Source: CAYLZW01 sp964388085 (GTDB lineage: Bacteria > Myxococcota > UBA727 > CAYLZW01). From it: a stretch of DNA of 64,000 bases. Below are positions 26,880 through 35,576 of the stretch, one piece after another. The stretch lies in NCBI GenBank assembly GCA_964388085.1, contig CAYLZW010000001.1:15733-79732 (forward strand), given 5' to 3'. Numbering within the stretch: the stretch's first letter is position 1; every line of letters starts with the position of its first letter. A program made the position numbers and the translations under genes. The notes beneath the pieces are model-generated. The model made no database searches and was not told the origin of the DNA. It saw only the letters and a program-made list of their open reading frames with translations.

Positions 26880-26924
26880 TTCGCGTGCAATCGTTCGCGG
26901 CGCCGCGAGCTCGATCAGCGTCGA

Positions 26925-28532
26925 CTACCGGATCGAACGAATCGAGTTCATCGCGTTCTGGTGCATGGAGTTCAGGATGTTGCTGATCGCCTGCATGACG
27001 GCCGCGAGCTCGTTGTTCTGGTTCTTGAGCTCCTCGAACAACACCTGACGGGACTTCATCGGCGCGCTCGCCTCGGCGGCGCCCGTCGTCGCTGCTGCTG
27101 CTGCTGGCGCCGCGGCAGGATCAGCGGCGGCGGCCTGCGAGAGGGCCGCTGCGGCCGCGTCGGGAGCCTCGGCGGCGGCCTGCTGGGGAGCGACCTGCTG
27201 GTAGGCCTTGGCCGCCTCGGGGTAGTGCGCCATCGACGTCGAGAGCTGCTTCAGCTCGCCGAGCTTGGCGCCGAGATCCTTGTCGGAGGCGAGCAGCGAG
27301 TCGACCATGAAGCTCGCGATCTTGTCCTCGAGCTTGTCGCTCTGGCGCAGCTTCTGGGCGAAGGGATCGCTCGGATCGGCGGCGTTGATGCGCGGCAGCG
27401 CCGACAGGTCGATGTCGTCGCCGAGCTGGGTCTTGGCCCAGTCCACGATGGGCTTGAAGGTGTCGCTCTCGAGGTACACGCCCGGCGTGCGGCGCAGCGC
27501 GTTCACGAGCGAGCCCGCGATGAGCTTCGAGACGGGCGGCTCGAGGCGCGCGAGCTTCTCGGCGATGGTGCCGGCCTCGCTCGCGTTGATGAACTTGTCG
27601 TCGTCGTTCATGTGGTGATGCACCGACTGAACGAGCGCGTCGAGGTGACGCTTGGTCTCCTTCATGTAGCTCGGATCGAGGCTCGCGGCCGCGTCGCTGG
27701 GCGCGGCGCTGCCGGCCTCCGCGGGCTTGGCGTCGCCCGCGAGGCCGTTCTGCTTCATGAAGTCGTTCATGTTCGACTTCGCGCTCTGGGGCTTTTGGGC
27801 CTCCTGCTCGGCGCGCTGGATCTCGGCGAGCTTGTCGATCTGCTCCTGCTGCATCTGGCCGGCGATGTGGATCATGAAGGCCGCGAGGATGTCCTCGAAG
27901 CAGGCGCCGCTGGCGATGAGCTGCGAGAGATAGTCGACGTTGCCGGTGCCCTTGGCGTCGAGGTTCGTGGTCCAGTCGGACACGCCGCCCTTCTGATCGA
28001 GCCCGCCCATCCAGTCGCGGAAGGTCTTGCGCGCGTCGGTGTCGAGCTTGACGGTGCCGTCGCGGCTGGCGTTTCGGATGACGCCCGCGAGGAACTGCCG
28101 GTTCGGCATGTCGAGCAGCGTGTCCGCGCGCGTGGTGAGCGCCTTCATGGTCTTGCGATCGAGCCGCGGCGTCTTCGCCATGGTCTCGACGCCCATCTGA
28201 AAGGCGCTGCGCGACGAGTTCAGCCCGACGAGCTCGGCCGCCTGGCGCGGCTCGAGGTCGCGCGCCTGCAAGCCGAAGTGCTCGGCGAACTTCTTCCGTC
28301 CCTCGGGCGAGGTCTGAAAGACGTCGTTCTGGAGCAGCGCGATGATCTCGGCCTCGACCAGCTTGCGGTCGGCCGGCTGCATCTTGCCGAGGTGATCGAC
28401 GATCTGCTGCGCTTCGCCGCCCGTGACCGCGATGCCCTGGGCGCTGCCGGGCTCGATGGACTTGCCGATCTCCGCCAGGACGCGGTTGATGGCCTCGAAA
28501 TTCGGTCGAGCGACGCCCGAGACAGCAGCCAT
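26925..28532 (-). CDS. Unrecognised 535-aa helical protein, possible non-Sec secretion substrate
   Basis: I do not recognise a family. The 535-aa protein has no signal peptide and no transmembrane helix. The N-terminal half has two helical blocks that look alike ('DRKLVEAEIIALLQNDVF' and 'MPNRQFLAGVIRNASRDG'), followed by a coiled-coil-prone stretch 'QMQQEQIDKLAEIQRAEQEA'. A third similar block sits near residue 340 ('FINASEAGTIAEKLARLE'). An Ala/Pro-rich linker near 470-500 precedes an amphipathic C-terminal helix rich in Asn/Gln ('NELAAVMQAISNILNSMHQN'). That shape resembles translocators or needle-associated proteins of type III systems. This is an inference only, encouraged by the SycD-like gene in the same window. 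The start ATG 28532 follows CGGAG. Confidence 0.55.
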   Translation of the reverse strand: MAAVSGVARPNFEAINRVLAEIGKSIEPGSAQGIAVTGGEAQQIVDHLGKMQPADRKLVEAEIIALLQNDVFQTSPEGRKKFAEHFGLQARDLEPRQAAELVGLNSSRSAFQMGVETMAKTPRLDRKTMKALTTRADTLLDMPNRQFLAGVIRNASRDGTVKLDTDARKTFRDWMGGLDQKGGVSDWTTNLDAKGTGNVDYLSQLIASGACFEDILAAFMIHIAGQMQQEQIDKLAEIQRAEQEAQKPQSAKSNMNDFMKQNGLAGDAKPAEAGSAAPSDAAASLDPSYMKETKRHLDALVQSVHHHMNDDDKFINASEAGTIAEKLARLEPPVSKLIAGSLVNALRRTPGVYLESDTFKPIVDWAKTQLGDDIDLSALPRINAADPSDPFAQKLRQSDKLEDKIASFMVDSLLASDKDLGAKLGELKQLSTSMAHYPEAAKAYQQVAPQQAAAEAPDAAAAALSQAAAADPAAAPAAAAATTGAAEASAPMKSRQVLFEELKNQNNELAAVMQAISNILNSMHQNAMNSIRSIR

Positions 28533-28926
28533 GATCTTGTGCTCCGTTCTGCGCTGTTGTGCGTGTAAGGCACACACGTTCGGACAGGTTATCGGCTGAT
28601 AACCGGCCCGGGACCCCCATTCTTTGCGAGATCCCGCCGTTTTGGCGAGCGCCGGGCCACAGGGGGCGGGGAGACAGGTGACGGGCGCCCAGCCGCGCGC
28701 GGGCGAACCTCGAGGCCCCGCCGCTATGCTTGTGCGTGGATGGCCGCGTGATCGCGATCTGTCCTCCTGGTGCTGGCGCCCGCGTCGTTGTCTGGCGACG
28801 CGGGCGTCATCTTTTTCGGAGCCGCGAGCAGCGAACGAGCCGCGCGCCCGGGTTCGGGCTTGGCGCGCGACGAACGCCGGTGCACAAGGTCCCTTCTGCT
28901 TTCCGGCTCCCGGTGGAGGTGCTCCC
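28533..28926. other. Gene-free divergent intergenic region, 394 bp
   Basis: This region separates the leftward 535-aa gene from the rightward TPR-zincin gene and should hold promoters for both. Apart from the palindrome reported separately and the GGAGGT ribosome site next to 28927, I see no gene in it. An open frame across the right half lacks coding character. Confidence 0.6.
28587..28604. promoter_or_regulatory. Palindrome GGTTATC-GGCT-GATAACC, candidate operator
   Basis: Perfect 7-bp arms (28587-28593 and 28598-28604) around a 4-bp centre lie 55-72 bp upstream of the start of the leftward 535-aa gene, in an otherwise G/C-rich region. Position and symmetry suit a dimeric repressor or activator site. 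No T-run follows, so a terminator is unlikely. Confidence 0.4.
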
Positions 28927-30033
28927 ATGACGGAACAGGTCGAGCTCGACGACATCCTCGACGAGGCCTACGCGGCGCTGTTCGACGGCGAGGTCGAGGA
29001 GGCGCGGCGCCTGCTCGATGTCGCGCGACAAAACGACAGCAAGGATAGAGACGTCCTGCTGCTCGAGGCCGACGTCTTCGAGGCCGAAGGCGCCGGGGAA
29101 GAGGCCGTGGCCGCCGTGGAGGAGGCGCTCAAGGAGTACCAGGACGACCTGGCGCTCACCTTCCGCTACGCCACCTTGCTGCTCGACGTGTACGACGACG
29201 TGCCCGCGGCCCGGCCGCTGCTCGAGGACGTGGTGGAGCGCCTCGAGGCCGGCGAGCACCCGGGCGTCAAGGCGGCCGAGGGCACGGACGCCGCCAACGA
29301 CGACGAGGAGGAGGACGAGGCCCTGGCCGAGCTGCGGCTCGAAGCGTGGCTGACGCTCTCCGACTGCCGCGCGGCCGACCACGATCCCGTCGGCGCCCTG
29401 CAGGCGGCCGAGAAGGGCGTGGAGCTCGCTCCCGACGACGCCCAGGCCCGCCTCGCGCGCGGGGCGGCGCTGTTCGATCTCTGTCGCCTGGAGGACGCCG
29501 AGAAGGCGGTGGCGCAGGCGCTCGATCGCGACCCGCGCTCGGGCGACGCCTACTGGCTGCGCGGCCGCATCCTGACCGTGCGCGGCGACGACAAGGGCGC
29601 CCAGAAGGCGCTCGAGCGCGCGGTCGCCCTCGACGGCGAGCGCTTCGCGACCCCGCTGCGCATCCCCGAGGACGACTTCGTCAGCATCATGGAGGAGAGC
29701 CTCGAGGAGCTGCCCGAGCAGGTGCGCAACTATCTGAAGAACGTCGCCATCGCGGTCGAGGACGTGCCGCCGCTCGACCGCCTGCAGCTCTCGGATCCGC
29801 CGCTCTCGCCCGGCTCGCTCGGGCTGTACGAGGGCACGCCGCCGTCGTTGGCCTCGGGCGAGGACCCCTGGTCGCACCTGCCGAACCAGATCACGCTGTT
29901 CCGGAAGAACATCGAGCTGAGCGCCAAGGACGAGGACGATCTGCGCGAGCTGATCGCGAGCACCCTGCTGCACGAGGTGGGTCACTACCTCGGCCTCGAC
30001 GAGGATGACCTGGACGAGCGCGGCCTCGGCTGA
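28927..30033 (+). CDS. TPR protein with C-terminal zincin-type metallopeptidase domain
   Basis: A 368-aa cytoplasmic protein. Residues 1-240 are TPR-like helical repeats ('AYAALFDGEVEEARRLLDVA', 'YWLRGRILTVRGDDKGAQKA'), interrupted by an acidic linker. Residues about 245-368 match the minimal zincin family (PF06262 type): 'VSIMEESLEELPEQV', 'ITLFRKNIE', then HEVGH at residues 349-353 followed by 'YLGLDEDDLDE'. Family members are small HExxH proteins of unknown substrate. Fusion to TPRs suggests regulated or scaffolded proteolysis. The start ATG 28927 has GGAGGT upstream. The next gene (DUF1178) starts 61 bp later and ends at a strong terminator, so they may be co-transcribed. Confidence 0.82.
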   Translation: MTEQVELDDILDEAYAALFDGEVEEARRLLDVARQNDSKDRDVLLLEADVFEAEGAGEEAVAAVEEALKEYQDDLALTFRYATLLLDVYDDVPAARPLLEDVVERLEAGEHPGVKAAEGTDAANDDEEEDEALAELRLEAWLTLSDCRAADHDPVGALQAAEKGVELAPDDAQARLARGAALFDLCRLEDAEKAVAQALDRDPRSGDAYWLRGRILTVRGDDKGAQKALERAVALDGERFATPLRIPEDDFVSIMEESLEELPEQVRNYLKNVAIAVEDVPPLDRLQLSDPPLSPGSLGLYEGTPPSLASGEDPWSHLPNQITLFRKNIELSAKDEDDLRELIASTLLHEVGHYLGLDEDDLDERGLG

Positions 30034-30094
30034 CGTGTCCCTGAGCTGATCGCAACGGATGCCAGTTGCGATGCAGGGCGCTACATTGGCCGCG

Positions 30095-30565
30095 ATGTAC
30101 ATCGTCGACCTGGTCTGCGAGCAAGGGCACAAGTTCGAGGGCTGGTATGACTCGGCGGCCGAGCTGCGCGCGCTCGAGCAGAGCGGTGAGGTGACCTGCC
30201 CGCTCTGCGACGCGTCCGCGAAGACGGTGCCGACGGCTTCGCGCGTCTCGACGAGCAAGACCCGCGGTGATGTCGAGGGACGTTCGCTGTCGGCGCGCCT
30301 GCCGCGGCCGGCGCAGGCGACCGCCTCGCCGCCGGCGAAGATGCCGCTCGAGGTGCAGCAGGCGCTCGCCAAGGTGCTCCAGCACGTTCGCCAGACGCAC
30401 GAGGACGTGGGGCCGCAATTCAGCGAGCGGGCCATCGCGATGCACCGCGGGGAAGAGCCCCATAAGCCCATCCGGGGGGAGGCGGACGAGGAGCAGGAAG
30501 AGCGGCTGCTCGACGAGGGAGTGCCGTTCGTGAAGCTGCCCGTGCCGGACATCGAGCAGAACTGA
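30095..30565 (+). CDS. DUF1178 family protein
   Basis: A 156-aa protein with the DUF1178 signature: 'MYIVDLVCEQGHKFEGWYDS' at the N-terminus and 'GEVTCPLCDASAKTVPTASR' near residue 45, giving a likely Cys4-type metal site in the first half. The C-terminal half has 'HEDVGPQFSERAIAMHRGEE', also conserved in the family. The function is unknown. The start is ATG 30095 (MYIV), matching the family N-terminus; the in-frame upstream ATGs are not needed. A rho-independent terminator follows 16 bp after the stop. Confidence 0.85.
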   Translation: MYIVDLVCEQGHKFEGWYDSAAELRALEQSGEVTCPLCDASAKTVPTASRVSTSKTRGDVEGRSLSARLPRPAQATASPPAKMPLEVQQALAKVLQHVRQTHEDVGPQFSERAIAMHRGEEPHKPIRGEADEEQEERLLDEGVPFVKLPVPDIEQN

Positions 30566-30581
30566 ACCGCGCTCGTTTGGG

Positions 30582-30607
30582 ACGACCATTTCTGTGGTCG
30601 TTTTTTT
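30582..30607 (+). terminator. Rho-independent terminator after DUF1178 gene
   Basis: ACGACCA (30582-30588) and TGGTCGT (30595-30601) form a perfect 7-bp stem with loop TTTCTG, followed by a run of T to 30607. This is one of three classic intrinsic terminators in the window; the other two follow the tRNA-Phe gene and its partial copy. Confidence 0.9.
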
Positions 30608-30688
30608 GGAGCGCGATCTGGGTGCCTCTAGGCTCCCTTTGTCGCCAGCGGTCGCCATCTGGAGCACGCCGGCGCAAGGAGGAGCCCT

Positions 30689-31144
30689 ATGGTCGCCGTC
30701 GTCGCTGACAGACTCGCTGAGCCCTTTGATGATGGGCAATTCGTCGCGGAGCAGCTCGCGGAGATCGTGCCGTTTCCGCGCATCCCCAAGGGCGCGCCGG
30801 CGCTGGCTCCGACGCGGCCGCGCATCGCCTATGGGGGGGACGACGATCCGCGCACGGCGACGCGCAAGGATGTGGCGCTCAAGTGTTGGCTCATGGACGA
30901 CGAGGGATCGGCGCGCGGCTATGCCCTCGACATCAGCAAGGACGGCGCGCGGCTCTCCGGCGTCGGCTCGCGATTTACGGTCGGACAGCGCCTGCTCTGT
31001 AAGCTGCTGCTCGACGCCAAGCAGCCGGCCCTCGTCGTGCGCTGCAAGATCGTGCGCGTCTCGAGCGGCGAGGTCGGCGTGCGCTTCCTCGAGCTCGGCT
31101 TCGACGAGTGGTTCCGGCTCGGGCGCTTCCTCGACCGCCTGTGA
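30689..31144 (+). CDS. PilZ domain protein
   Basis: A 151-aa cytoplasmic protein with a single PilZ-type domain from about residue 48. The c-di-GMP-binding signatures are visible as RxxxR in 'PRTATRKDV' and the D-x-S-x-x-G block in 'ALDISKDGARLSG'; 'GEVGVRFLELGFDEW' closes the barrel. It probably relays c-di-GMP levels to motility or envelope functions. The ATG at 30689 is preceded by AAGGAGGAG, one of the strongest ribosome sites in the window. The gene is isolated between a terminator upstream and a hairpin downstream, so it is probably monocistronic. Confidence 0.85.
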   Translation: MVAVVADRLAEPFDDGQFVAEQLAEIVPFPRIPKGAPALAPTRPRIAYGGDDDPRTATRKDVALKCWLMDDEGSARGYALDISKDGARLSGVGSRFTVGQRLLCKLLLDAKQPALVVRCKIVRVSSGEVGVRFLELGFDEWFRLGRFLDRL

Positions 31145-31172
31145 GCTGCCGATACCCGGAGGTACCGGCAGC
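31145..31172. terminator. Hairpin between PilZ gene and convergent lipoprotein gene
   Basis: GCTGCCGATACC and GGTACCGGCAGC form a 12-bp stem with one mismatch and a CGGA loop, placed right after the PilZ stop and 21 bp before the stop of the convergent gene. There is no T-run, so it may act as a bidirectional, possibly Rho-assisted, terminator. Confidence 0.55.
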
Positions 31173-31192
31173 CCTCGTCTCGCGTCAACGCC

Positions 31193-32536
31193 TCAGGGGA
31201 CCTCGACGAAGACGGAGACGGGCGACGAGGACACCTCGAGCGGCGCGCCGACGTCGTCCACGCCGGTGCAGCTGAGCTCGAAGGTGTTCTCCTCCGTGAT
31301 GGCGACCGTGTAGCCAGCGGAGCTCGTCGGCACGGTGCTGAGCACGGGCTCGGCCGCGGAGGACGCCCACACGGACAACGTGCAGGCGCTGACGAAGTAC
31401 GCGTCCCAGGCGAGCACGACGTCACCGCCGCCGGTCGGCAGCGAGTCGGCGGGCTCGACGACGCGGAAGCCGGTGATGGCCGGGCCGACCTCGATGGTGA
31501 ACTCCGTGGTCTCCTGCCAGTCGAGGTTGCCGCAGCTCACGGTGCCGATGGTCTGTTCGGTGACGTCGACGCTCACGCAGCCTTCGGCGCCTGCCGGATA
31601 GAAGAGGCTGATGCTCGGGACCTCCACCGTGCAGACGAGCAGGTCGCGCGCGGACCAGCACACCTCGGTGGTGCCGCCGCCCCAATCGAGCGCCGGCGGC
31701 GTCATCGTGACGGTGATCGAAGGATTCGGCAGCACGAGGCCGACCTCGAAGGTGGCGACGGCCACGCTGCAGCCGTCGTTGATGACGATGGCGTTCTGGC
31801 GGGCGAGGATGGCCCAGCTCGGCGTGAACGCGAAGTCGTAGCTGCCGGCCTCCCCGTCGACGGCGACGCCTTCGCCGAGGGTCGCTCCGGTGCCGAGGTA
31901 GTCGAACGACAGCGGGTCGCGACCGCCGCTGACGCTCAGGCGAACGTTGTAGGTCTCGCCCGAGACGTGGACCGGGGGCAGCTCCGGATCGGACGGCTGC
32001 TCGAGCTCCACGGAATTGACGACGAGCGGCTCGACGCCCGTGCACTGCGGCTCTGTGCCATTGCAGACATACGTGGGCTCGCCGGCCTCCGCTTCCGAGA
32101 GCGCGCCGTCACCGTCGGCGTCGACGCCCGCGCGAACCGCGACGCCACCCGCCGGACAGGCCTCGCCCGGCGCCTCATCCGCGACGCTCACGAGCGCCTC
32201 GGCGCCATCCGTGCCATCCGCGCCGTCGTTTCCGTCGGTGCCATCCGTGCCGTCATTGCCGTTAGCGCCGTCATTGCCGTTGGTGCCGTCGCTGCCGGCG
32301 GCGCCGTTGCAGACGTACTGCGTGTCGCCGATCTCCTCGTCGGAGAGCGCGCCGTCCCCGTCGGCGTCGACGCCCGCGTGAACGGCGGTGCCCCCCGTCG
32401 CGCAGTTGTCTCCCGGGGCTTCGCTGTCCATGCGGACGAGGCCGCTCTGGCCGGCGGGGCCTTCGCAGCCGAGCGCCATCGACAGAACCAGCAGGGTGCA
32501 CAGGCGGAGGCCGTGCGGCAGAGAACATCGCTTCAT
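31193..32536 (-). CDS. DUF7151/collagen-like lipoprotein
   Basis: A 447-aa lipoprotein (signal 'LLVLSMALGC'). Two copies of a short acidic module ('GVDADGDGALSDEEIGDTQY' and 'GVDADGDGALSEAEAGEPTY', EF-hand-like DxDxDG loops of the DUF7151 type) flank a collagen-like stretch of GxD triplets (GTNGNDGANGNDGTDG and so on). The C-terminal 270 residues are beta-rich Ig-like segments. Probably an exposed, calcium-binding surface protein. The start is ATG 32536, with GAGGT upstream. The codons of the triplet region are themselves repetitive at the DNA level (about 32215-32300). Confidence 0.75.
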   Translation of the reverse strand: MKRCSLPHGLRLCTLLVLSMALGCEGPAGQSGLVRMDSEAPGDNCATGGTAVHAGVDADGDGALSDEEIGDTQYVCNGAAGSDGTNGNDGANGNDGTDGTDGNDGADGTDGAEALVSVADEAPGEACPAGGVAVRAGVDADGDGALSEAEAGEPTYVCNGTEPQCTGVEPLVVNSVELEQPSDPELPPVHVSGETYNVRLSVSGGRDPLSFDYLGTGATLGEGVAVDGEAGSYDFAFTPSWAILARQNAIVINDGCSVAVATFEVGLVLPNPSITVTMTPPALDWGGGTTEVCWSARDLLVCTVEVPSISLFYPAGAEGCVSVDVTEQTIGTVSCGNLDWQETTEFTIEVGPAITGFRVVEPADSLPTGGGDVVLAWDAYFVSACTLSVWASSAAEPVLSTVPTSSAGYTVAITEENTFELSCTGVDDVGAPLEVSSSPVSVFVEVP

Positions 32537-32802
32537 TTCATCAACCTCGTGGACATGGAGAGAGTGCGGCGCGGCGCGACGCCATGCAGGCGTTGCAGCG
32601 CTCGTGCGGCGAACCCTGCCGAACAAGACGGGCGCGAGTCAAACCCCCGCCGCGATTGATCGCTCGCGGGCAGTCCGGGCTTCACGCGCCGCTTCTGACG
32701 ACGTGTCGACGGGAGCCGAAGAGCCTGCGCACGCCACCCGGACAGCCGTCCGCCTTCCGCGCTCGACGTGCTAAGCGCGAGGACTCAGCAGCGGAGGCTC
32801 CC

Positions 32803-33963
32803 ATGTCGCAGCGTGTGCCCCCCTACCAGTATGCGTCTCCGGGCGCGGTGGCGTTCGGTCCTGGCCTCGCCGGGAGCCTCGCCACGCAGCGGCCGCTGCG
32901 GAAGGCGGAGCGCGTGCTCGTCGTGTCCGACGCCGGCGTGCGGGACGCGGGCCTGCTCGAGCGGGTGACGACGGGCCTCGGCGACAAGGTCGCGCTCGTC
33001 GACGATCGCGTGGTGGCGGACGGGGACGCCGAGCACATCTTCGCGCTCGCCGAGCAGGCGCGCACGGCCGGCATCGACGCCATCGTGGCGCTCGGTGGCG
33101 GCTCGGTCATCGACACGGCCAAGTCCGTCGCCGCGCTGCTGGCCAAAGGCGGCCGGCTGCAGGACCTCGACGGTGTCGCCACGGTGCGCGAAAAGCTCCT
33201 GCCGCTCGTCGCCGTGCCCACCACGGCCGGCACCGGCGCGGAGGCCACCCAGTTCGTCGTCGTCGCCGATCGGCAGGCGGGCCGCAAGATCATCCTCATC
33301 GATAATTCCCTGGTGCCGGCGCTGGCGGTGCTCGATCCCGAGCTCGTGCTGGGGCTGCCGGCCAGCGTCACGGCAGCCACCGGCGTGGACGCGCTCACGC
33401 ACGCGGTCGAGGCGCTCGGCTCGCGCATGCGCAACCCCTTTGGCAGCGCGCTCGCGCTCGAGGCCGCGCGCCTCATCACCGCCGAAGACGGCCTCGCCCG
33501 CTGCCTCGCGGAGCCGAGCGATCTCGCCGCGCGCGGACGGATGTTGACCGCCGCCTGCCTCGCCGGGCAAGCCATCTCGACGAACATGCTCGGCGCCTGC
33601 CACGCGTTCGCGCATGGCCTCGGCGCCCTCAAGGGCGTGCCGCACGGCGTCGCCAATGGGCTGTTCCTCGTCCCCGTCATGCGCTTGAACCTCGAGAAGG
33701 CGCGCGTCCCCTATGCGCAGCTCGGCCTCGCGCTCGGCGGTCAAGGCGACGAGACGGCGCTCGCGGAGCACGCCATCGCGACGGTGGAGCGCGTGGTGCA
33801 CGAGGTCGCGTCCGTACCGCGGAGCCTGCGAGCGGTGGGCGTCGTGGACGACGACGTGCCCGCGCTCACGAAGCTCGTCATGGCCGACCCGGACCTCGCC
33901 ACGAACCCGGTGCAGATCACCGAGCCCGCGCGCTTCGAGGAGCTGATTCGCGCGCGAATGTGA
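32803..33963 (+). CDS. Iron-containing alcohol dehydrogenase family protein
   Basis: A 386-aa group III (Fe-ADH) enzyme of usual length. It shows 'AIVALGGGSVIDTAKSVAAL' (NAD-binding GGGS), 'VPTTAGTGAEAT', and the metal ligands in 'GVDALTHAVEALGS' and 'ACHAFAHGLGALKGVPHG'. The reaction is NAD(P)-dependent oxidation of an alcohol or the reverse; the physiological substrate is unknown. The start ATG 32803 has GGAGG upstream. It stands alone, followed by a short G/C/A repeat. Confidence 0.9.
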   Translation: MSQRVPPYQYASPGAVAFGPGLAGSLATQRPLRKAERVLVVSDAGVRDAGLLERVTTGLGDKVALVDDRVVADGDAEHIFALAEQARTAGIDAIVALGGGSVIDTAKSVAALLAKGGRLQDLDGVATVREKLLPLVAVPTTAGTGAEATQFVVVADRQAGRKIILIDNSLVPALAVLDPELVLGLPASVTAATGVDALTHAVEALGSRMRNPFGSALALEAARLITAEDGLARCLAEPSDLAARGRMLTAACLAGQAISTNMLGACHAFAHGLGALKGVPHGVANGLFLVPVMRLNLEKARVPYAQLGLALGGQGDETALAEHAIATVERVVHEVASVPRSLRAVGVVDDDVPALTKLVMADPDLATNPVQITEPARFEELIRARM

Positions 33964-33994
33964 GGGCACAGGGCACGGGGCACAGCGCACAGGG
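33964..33994. repeat. Short degenerate GGGCACA tandem repeat
   Basis: Directly after the alcohol dehydrogenase stop, three to four copies of a 7-8 base unit (GGGCACA, GGGCACG, GGGCACA, GCGCACA) run in tandem. Low-complexity DNA in a convergent intergenic space; no function is apparent. Confidence 0.6.
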
Positions 33995-34113
33995 TTGTGT
34001 CGCTTTGGGGACGGGCGAGCCTGTCGAGCGCGTGTTGGTGCGCTTTCCGCCGCGGCGCCGCGACGCCTGGCAGGTTGCGCCCGAGGCGAGCGGTCCTCTA
34101 AAGCGAACGTCCC

Positions 34114-35511
34114 TCAGCCGAAGCAGATATCGAGCGCCTCGTCGAGGTTCTTGACCGGGAACAGCTCGACGCCGTCCGGCACCTCGAGGCGATCGACGTT
34201 CGTGCGGGCCAGCAGCGCGCGCCGAAAGCCGAGCTCGCGCGCCTCCGACAGGCGCGCCTCCACGCGTTGCACCGCGCGCACCTCACCGCTCAAGCCCACC
34301 TCGCCGAAGGCGACGAGATCGTGCGGCACCGGGCGGTTCTTCAGGCTCGAGGCGAGCGCGAGCGCCACCGGCAGATCAGCGGCGGTCTCGCTCAAGGTGA
34401 TGCCGCCGGCGACGTTCACGAACACGTCGTGCCCCGCGAGCGACATGCCGCAGCGGCGCTCGAGCACGGCGGCGATGACCGCGCAGCGCGTGGAGTCGAT
34501 GCCCACCGTCGTGCGCCGCGGATTTCCGAACGGCGTCTGTACGCATAGCCCCTGCACCTCGACGAGGAGCGGCCGCGTGCCTTCGAGGGCCGCCGTCACC
34601 ACCGAGCCGGGAGCGCCGTCCGGCCGCTCGGCCAGAAACAACGCCGAGGGGTTCTCGACCTCGCAGAGGCCCTCCCCGCGCATCTCGAACACGGCGCTCT
34701 CGTTGGTGGAGCCGAAGCGGTTCTTGCTCGCGCGCAGCACGCGATAGGGCCCCGAGCGCGTGCCCTCGAACGCCAGCACCGTATCGACCATGTGCTCGAG
34801 CGTCTTCGGCCCCGCGATGGCGCCCTCCTTCGTCACGTGTCCGACGAGGAAGGTGGAGATGCCGCGCACCTTGGCGAGGTGCATCATGCGCGCGGTCACC
34901 TCGCGCACCTGGCTGACGGAGCCGGGCGCGGCCTCGAGGTCCGACACGTAGACCGTCTGCACGGAGTCGATGATGAGCGCCTCGGGCGCCGTGCGATCGA
35001 TCTCGGCGTGCACGAGGTCGAGGTCGGTCTCCGCGAGCAGGAACAGCTGGTCGTGCAGCGCGCCGAGGCGCTCGGCCCGAAGGCGCGTCTGCGCGACGGA
35101 CTCCTCCGCGGACACATACAGCGTGCGGATGCCGCTGGCCGCGAGCTGCTTGGCCACGGTGAGCAGGAGCGTGCTCTTGCCGACGCCGGGCTCGCCGCCG
35201 ATGAGGGTGAGGGAGCCGCGCACGAGGCCACCGCCGAGCACGCGATCGATCTCGCCGATGCCGAGCGGGCGGCGCGGCACCTCCTCGCCGCGCACCTCGG
35301 TGATGGGGGTCGCGCGCGTGGCCGGCCGGGGTCCCTGCCCTCTGCCTCGCGCGCGCGCCGCCGCCGGGGACGCCTTCGCCACCGTCTCCTCGACGAAGGA
35401 ATTCCAGCTGTTGCACGCGGGGCAGCGGCCGAGCCACTTGCGCTCGGCGTTCCCGCACTCGTTACAGCGGTACACCGACTGGGTCTTGCTTCCGCTCGCT
35501 CTCGTCGCCAC
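34114..35511 (-). CDS. radA: DNA repair protein RadA
   Basis: A 465-aa protein with the full RadA/Sms architecture: N-terminal C4 zinc finger (C16, C19, C30, C33), Walker A 'GGEPGVGKST', 'IIDSVQTVYVSD' Walker B region, the RadA-specific KNRFG motif ('ASKNRFGSTN') and a C-terminal Lon-protease-like domain ('VNVAGGITLSETAADLPVAL'). It is a RecA-like branch-migration helicase acting in recombination repair. I chose GTG 35511, because AGGAG lies six bases upstream and the N-terminus then starts just before the zinc finger, as in homologues. An in-frame ATG at 35538 lacks a ribosome site. slyD lies 65 bp upstream on the same strand. Confidence 0.95.
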   Translation of the reverse strand: MATRASGSKTQSVYRCNECGNAERKWLGRCPACNSWNSFVEETVAKASPAAARARGRGQGPRPATRATPITEVRGEEVPRRPLGIGEIDRVLGGGLVRGSLTLIGGEPGVGKSTLLLTVAKQLAASGIRTLYVSAEESVAQTRLRAERLGALHDQLFLLAETDLDLVHAEIDRTAPEALIIDSVQTVYVSDLEAAPGSVSQVREVTARMMHLAKVRGISTFLVGHVTKEGAIAGPKTLEHMVDTVLAFEGTRSGPYRVLRASKNRFGSTNESAVFEMRGEGLCEVENPSALFLAERPDGAPGSVVTAALEGTRPLLVEVQGLCVQTPFGNPRRTTVGIDSTRCAVIAAVLERRCGMSLAGHDVFVNVAGGITLSETAADLPVALALASSLKNRPVPHDLVAFGEVGLSGEVRAVQRVEARLSEARELGFRRALLARTNVDRLEVPDGVELFPVKNLDEALDICFG

Positions 35512-35576
35512 AGGCGCTCCTCTCGTTCGCCACCCCACACCATCCGAGGGAGCGCGCGAGGATTTGCGGCCAATCG

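Noticed and set aside
26961..28568. 535-residue plus-strand frame over the unrecognised minus-strand gene.
   Set aside because: Strand choice favours the minus strand: its translation has varied composition, a ribosome site and fewer Arg/Ala runs. The plus-strand frame is L/R/A/E-biased with no start signal.
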